Below, piece by piece: positions 62,481 through 64,000 of a DNA stretch of 64,000 bases. This DNA comes from Pseudomonadota bacterium (GTDB taxonomy: Bacteria; Pseudomonadota; Alphaproteobacteria; Micavibrionales; CSBR16-224), in assembly GCA_013285465.1 (NCBI GenBank), contig CP053449.1, positions 318,870-382,869 of the forward strand. Direction: 5' to 3'. Position numbers and translations under genes: made by a program. Each line of letters starts with the position of its first letter. Within the stretch, counting starts at the first letter, position 1. The notes beneath the pieces were generated by a model, which saw only the letters and a program-made list of their open reading frames with translations, had not been told where the DNA came from and made no database searches.

Positions 62481-63072
62481 GGAAAAACGCCTGGCCTATT
62501 TCCCTGACCGGAAACGGGAAGACCCTGTATTCTCGGAACTGTCGGATGAAACACTGGCGGCAATGGTGCGGGATGGCGATCAACGGGCTTTCGCAGAGAT
62601 TGTGCACCGTTACGCCCGTAAATGTTACGGCTTTGCTTTTAAATATGTTGCAGACCGGGAAGATGCGGAGGATGTCGTGCAAACCGCTTTGATGAAATTC
62701 TGGCAGCGCCCGCATATGTGGGATCCGGAGCGCAAGACGCGTTTCGCAACATGGTTTTACCGTGTTGTGCTGAATGCCTGCCGCGATGCGCTGCGCGCCC
62801 GTAAAACCGTGCTGCCGCTTTTCGAAGAAGCCGTTCCGGCGGAGGGTATCGCAAGCGGGGAAGAGGCTTTGATAAAACAGGATGTGCTGCAGGCGCTGTC
62901 ACGTTTACCGGAACGCCAGCATCAGGCAATCCTGCTGTGTTTTTATGAGGGGATGACCCATACCGAGGCGGCGGCTGTGATGGAGACAACGCCAAAATCA
63001 GTCGAGTTGCTGGTACGCCGTGCGAAAACGGCGCTGAAACAGAAGATGGAAAAAGAAGGAGGCTGGACATGA
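62425..63072 (+). CDS. ECF-type RNA polymerase sigma factor
   Basis: A 215-residue sigma-70 family protein with region 2 ('DQRAFAEIVHRYARKCYGFA', 'DREDAEDVVQTALMKFWQR') and region 4 ('ALSRLPERQHQAILLCFYEG', 'THTEAAAVMETTPKSVELLV') and no regions 1 or 3, the ECF layout. About 45 basic, polar residues precede region 2. I favour the GTG at 62425, nine bases after AAGGAAAG; TTG 62392 is the alternative. Either way the start lies inside the pump gene (56 or 89 bp overlap). The next gene, overlapped by four bases, should be its inhibitor. Confidence 0.92.
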   Translation: MKNRKDRPDKNSQKEGRDEEKRLAYFPDRKREDPVFSELSDETLAAMVRDGDQRAFAEIVHRYARKCYGFAFKYVADREDAEDVVQTALMKFWQRPHMWDPERKTRFATWFYRVVLNACRDALRARKTVLPLFEEAVPAEGIASGEEALIKQDVLQALSRLPERQHQAILLCFYEGMTHTEAAAVMETTPKSVELLVRRAKTALKQKMEKEGGWT

Positions 63073-63482
63073 CGGAACGGGAATTTCGCGATTATCTGGA
63101 CTCCTATGGTGCGGCGCTGGAAAAATGGCCGCAGCATCTGCGCGTCAAGGCAGAGAAAGCACTCGTGGAAGATGCGGCACTGCGCGATGTACTGACGGCT
63201 GAAAAAGAATTTTCCCGCGCCTTTGCGGTGGATGTTCCCGCGCCTGACGGGGAGTTTGAAAACCGTATTCTGGCGGCATCATATGCCTTGCCGCAAAAAG
63301 CGGTGTTGCAGGACGACACCCTGCCGCGTTTGATATCATGGCGTATTGCGGCATCCGTTTTGCTGTTTGCGGCAGGTATTGCGCTGGGCAGTTTGCAACA
63401 AGCTGCCCGGACAGATGGTTATGCAGTGCAAGCTGACACGCTGATGAGCTATTACGCCTATAGTGAAGACGGGGGGATGTAA
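63069..63482 (+). CDS. Putative membrane anti-sigma factor
   Basis: A 137-residue protein with an N-terminal soluble region of about 95 residues, one membrane helix (about 97-113) and a short periplasmic tail. It lacks the HxxxCxxC zinc motif of ZAS-type anti-sigma factors, but topology and a four-base overlap with the ECF sigma gene are typical of anti-sigma factors. It should hold the sigma factor at the membrane until the periplasmic partner signals. No sequence motif alone proves the role. Confidence 0.7.
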   Translation: MTEREFRDYLDSYGAALEKWPQHLRVKAEKALVEDAALRDVLTAEKEFSRAFAVDVPAPDGEFENRILAASYALPQKAVLQDDTLPRLISWRIAASVLLFAAGIALGSLQQAARTDGYAVQADTLMSYYAYSEDGGM

Positions 63483-63937
63483 TGAAACGCTTGAAAACCG
63501 CATTGCTGATTTCCGTAGCCCTGAATATTTTTCTGGGCGGGCTTTTTCTGGGCGGGAAAATCTCGTCTTTACAGCCGCCTGCTGCCAGCCCTGTCAGTCA
63601 GGTTCTGACAGCCGAAAAGCAGAGTCGTTATCAGGCGGAAATGGAAAAAGCGCGGCAGCGCTTCCGCGAAGGGCGTGAAAAATATGACGCACTCCATACG
63701 GCTTTAATGGCGGCGATGGAGGCAGAGAATTTTGATCGCGCCGCTTTCGATACAATTGCGGCGGATATGCTGACAGAGCGGACATCTCCTTTATCCTCAT
63801 TCCTGACCACGGCGGCGGAACTGGCGGCGGATATGGATTTCGAAGAACGTAAAGCCATGGCCGCTGATATCAGATTGCGTTACAAAGCATATCGTGCGCG
63901 TCAAAACTGTCCTGATGCGGCGGAGAAAAAGGAATAA
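63482..63937 (+). CDS. Periplasmic sensor, CnrX/ZraP/CpxP-like
   Basis: A 151-residue protein anchored by one N-terminal helix (residues 7-25), followed by an all-helical periplasmic domain with 'YQAEMEKARQRFREGREKYDALHTALMAAMEAENFDRAAFD'-type long helices (the stretch lies at residues 50-90). This hairpin resembles the heavy-metal-sensor/CpxP-like fold of CnrX and ZraP. One late Cys ('QNCPDAA') and few His/Met residues make metal binding uncertain. It starts at the last base of the preceding stop, so the three genes are translationally coupled. Confidence 0.7.
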   Translation: MKRLKTALLISVALNIFLGGLFLGGKISSLQPPAASPVSQVLTAEKQSRYQAEMEKARQRFREGREKYDALHTALMAAMEAENFDRAAFDTIAADMLTERTSPLSSFLTTAAELAADMDFEERKAMAADIRLRYKAYRARQNCPDAAEKKE

Positions 63938-64000
63938 GCGTAAAAAAAATTACAATTTTACGTTATTTTTGACTCGGTGTTTCCCGTAACTTATGATAAT
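63938..64000. other. Right edge, non-coding
   Basis: An AT-rich stretch after the sensor gene. CGTAAAA and TTTTACG form a 7-bp inverted repeat around AAAATTACAA (about 63939-63962), which could be a weak terminator. GTAAC follows near the edge, but no promoter can be judged from so short a piece. Confidence 0.4.

Noticed and set aside
1-64000. tRNA, rRNA or CRISPR loci
   Set aside because: I saw no cloverleaf-like sequence, rRNA core or repeat-spacer array on either strand; a tRNAscan/Infernal run would settle it.

Overview
The window reads as chromosomal DNA of a free-living or host-/prey-associated alphaproteobacterium. The evidence is a divK-pleD pair, an EipB-family envelope protein, TTAA-N7-TTAA (CtrA-type) and GANTC (CcrM-type) motifs upstream of cell-cycle genes, and an ftsQ-ftsA-ftsZ order typical of the class. 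By eye the base composition is close to 50-55% GC. The tail of a Dot/Icm-type (IVB) secretion operon at the left edge would fit deep-branching lineages such as Micavibrio-like or Holospora-like bacteria; that assignment is inference, and no rRNA or tRNA gene is present to test it.

Layout: 0-1 kb, + strand: the end of an icmD-like gene and a full icmJ/dotN (type IVB secretion). 0.9-3.4 kb, - strand: a two-gene unit of a membrane protein and a MoxR ATPase. 3.6-21 kb, - strand: one long train, yebC-ruvC-ruvA-ruvB-murF-mraY-murD-ftsW-murG-murC-murB-ddl-ftsQ-ftsA-ftsZ, many genes overlapping, closed by a strong terminator after ftsZ. The usual upstream part of the division/cell-wall cluster (mraZ, rsmH, ftsL, ftsI, murE) is not here; Holliday-junction genes sit in its place. 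A 304-bp gap before ftsZ carries a full CtrA-type box, GANTC sites and helically phased repeats. 21-28 kb: a PagL-like outer-membrane protein, a PpiC-type chaperone, SecA and a two-domain ALDH16-type dehydrogenase. 28-34 kb: PleD with a long Pro/Gln repeat tail, DivK, EipB and DapB.

33.7-34.4 kb is an AT-rich orphan gene between long inverted repeats, most likely a small mobile cassette. 34.5-37.3 kb holds DNA repair (ogt, nth) and two hydrolases (PhnP-like, TatD). 37.6-41.7 kb holds two membrane-anchored proteins of unknown function, a PPP-type phosphatase and an EamA-like transporter behind a leader that looks structured. 41.7-49 kb: a PrpB-like lyase, then a gamma-glutamyl-putrescine pathway (two PuuA-like synthetases, PuuB, PuuC). 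49-55.7 kb: several envelope or unknown proteins, an ABC exporter and a CtlX-type citrulline hydrolase.

55.7-63.9 kb, + strand, looks like a self-contained metal or envelope-stress module: two secreted Cys-rich proteins, a complete RND efflux pump (outer-membrane factor, adaptor, pump), then an ECF sigma factor, a membrane anti-sigma-like protein and a CnrX/ZraP-like periplasmic sensor, all closely spaced or overlapping. The last three would read the periplasm and switch on the pump; this logic is inferred from gene order and family resemblance.
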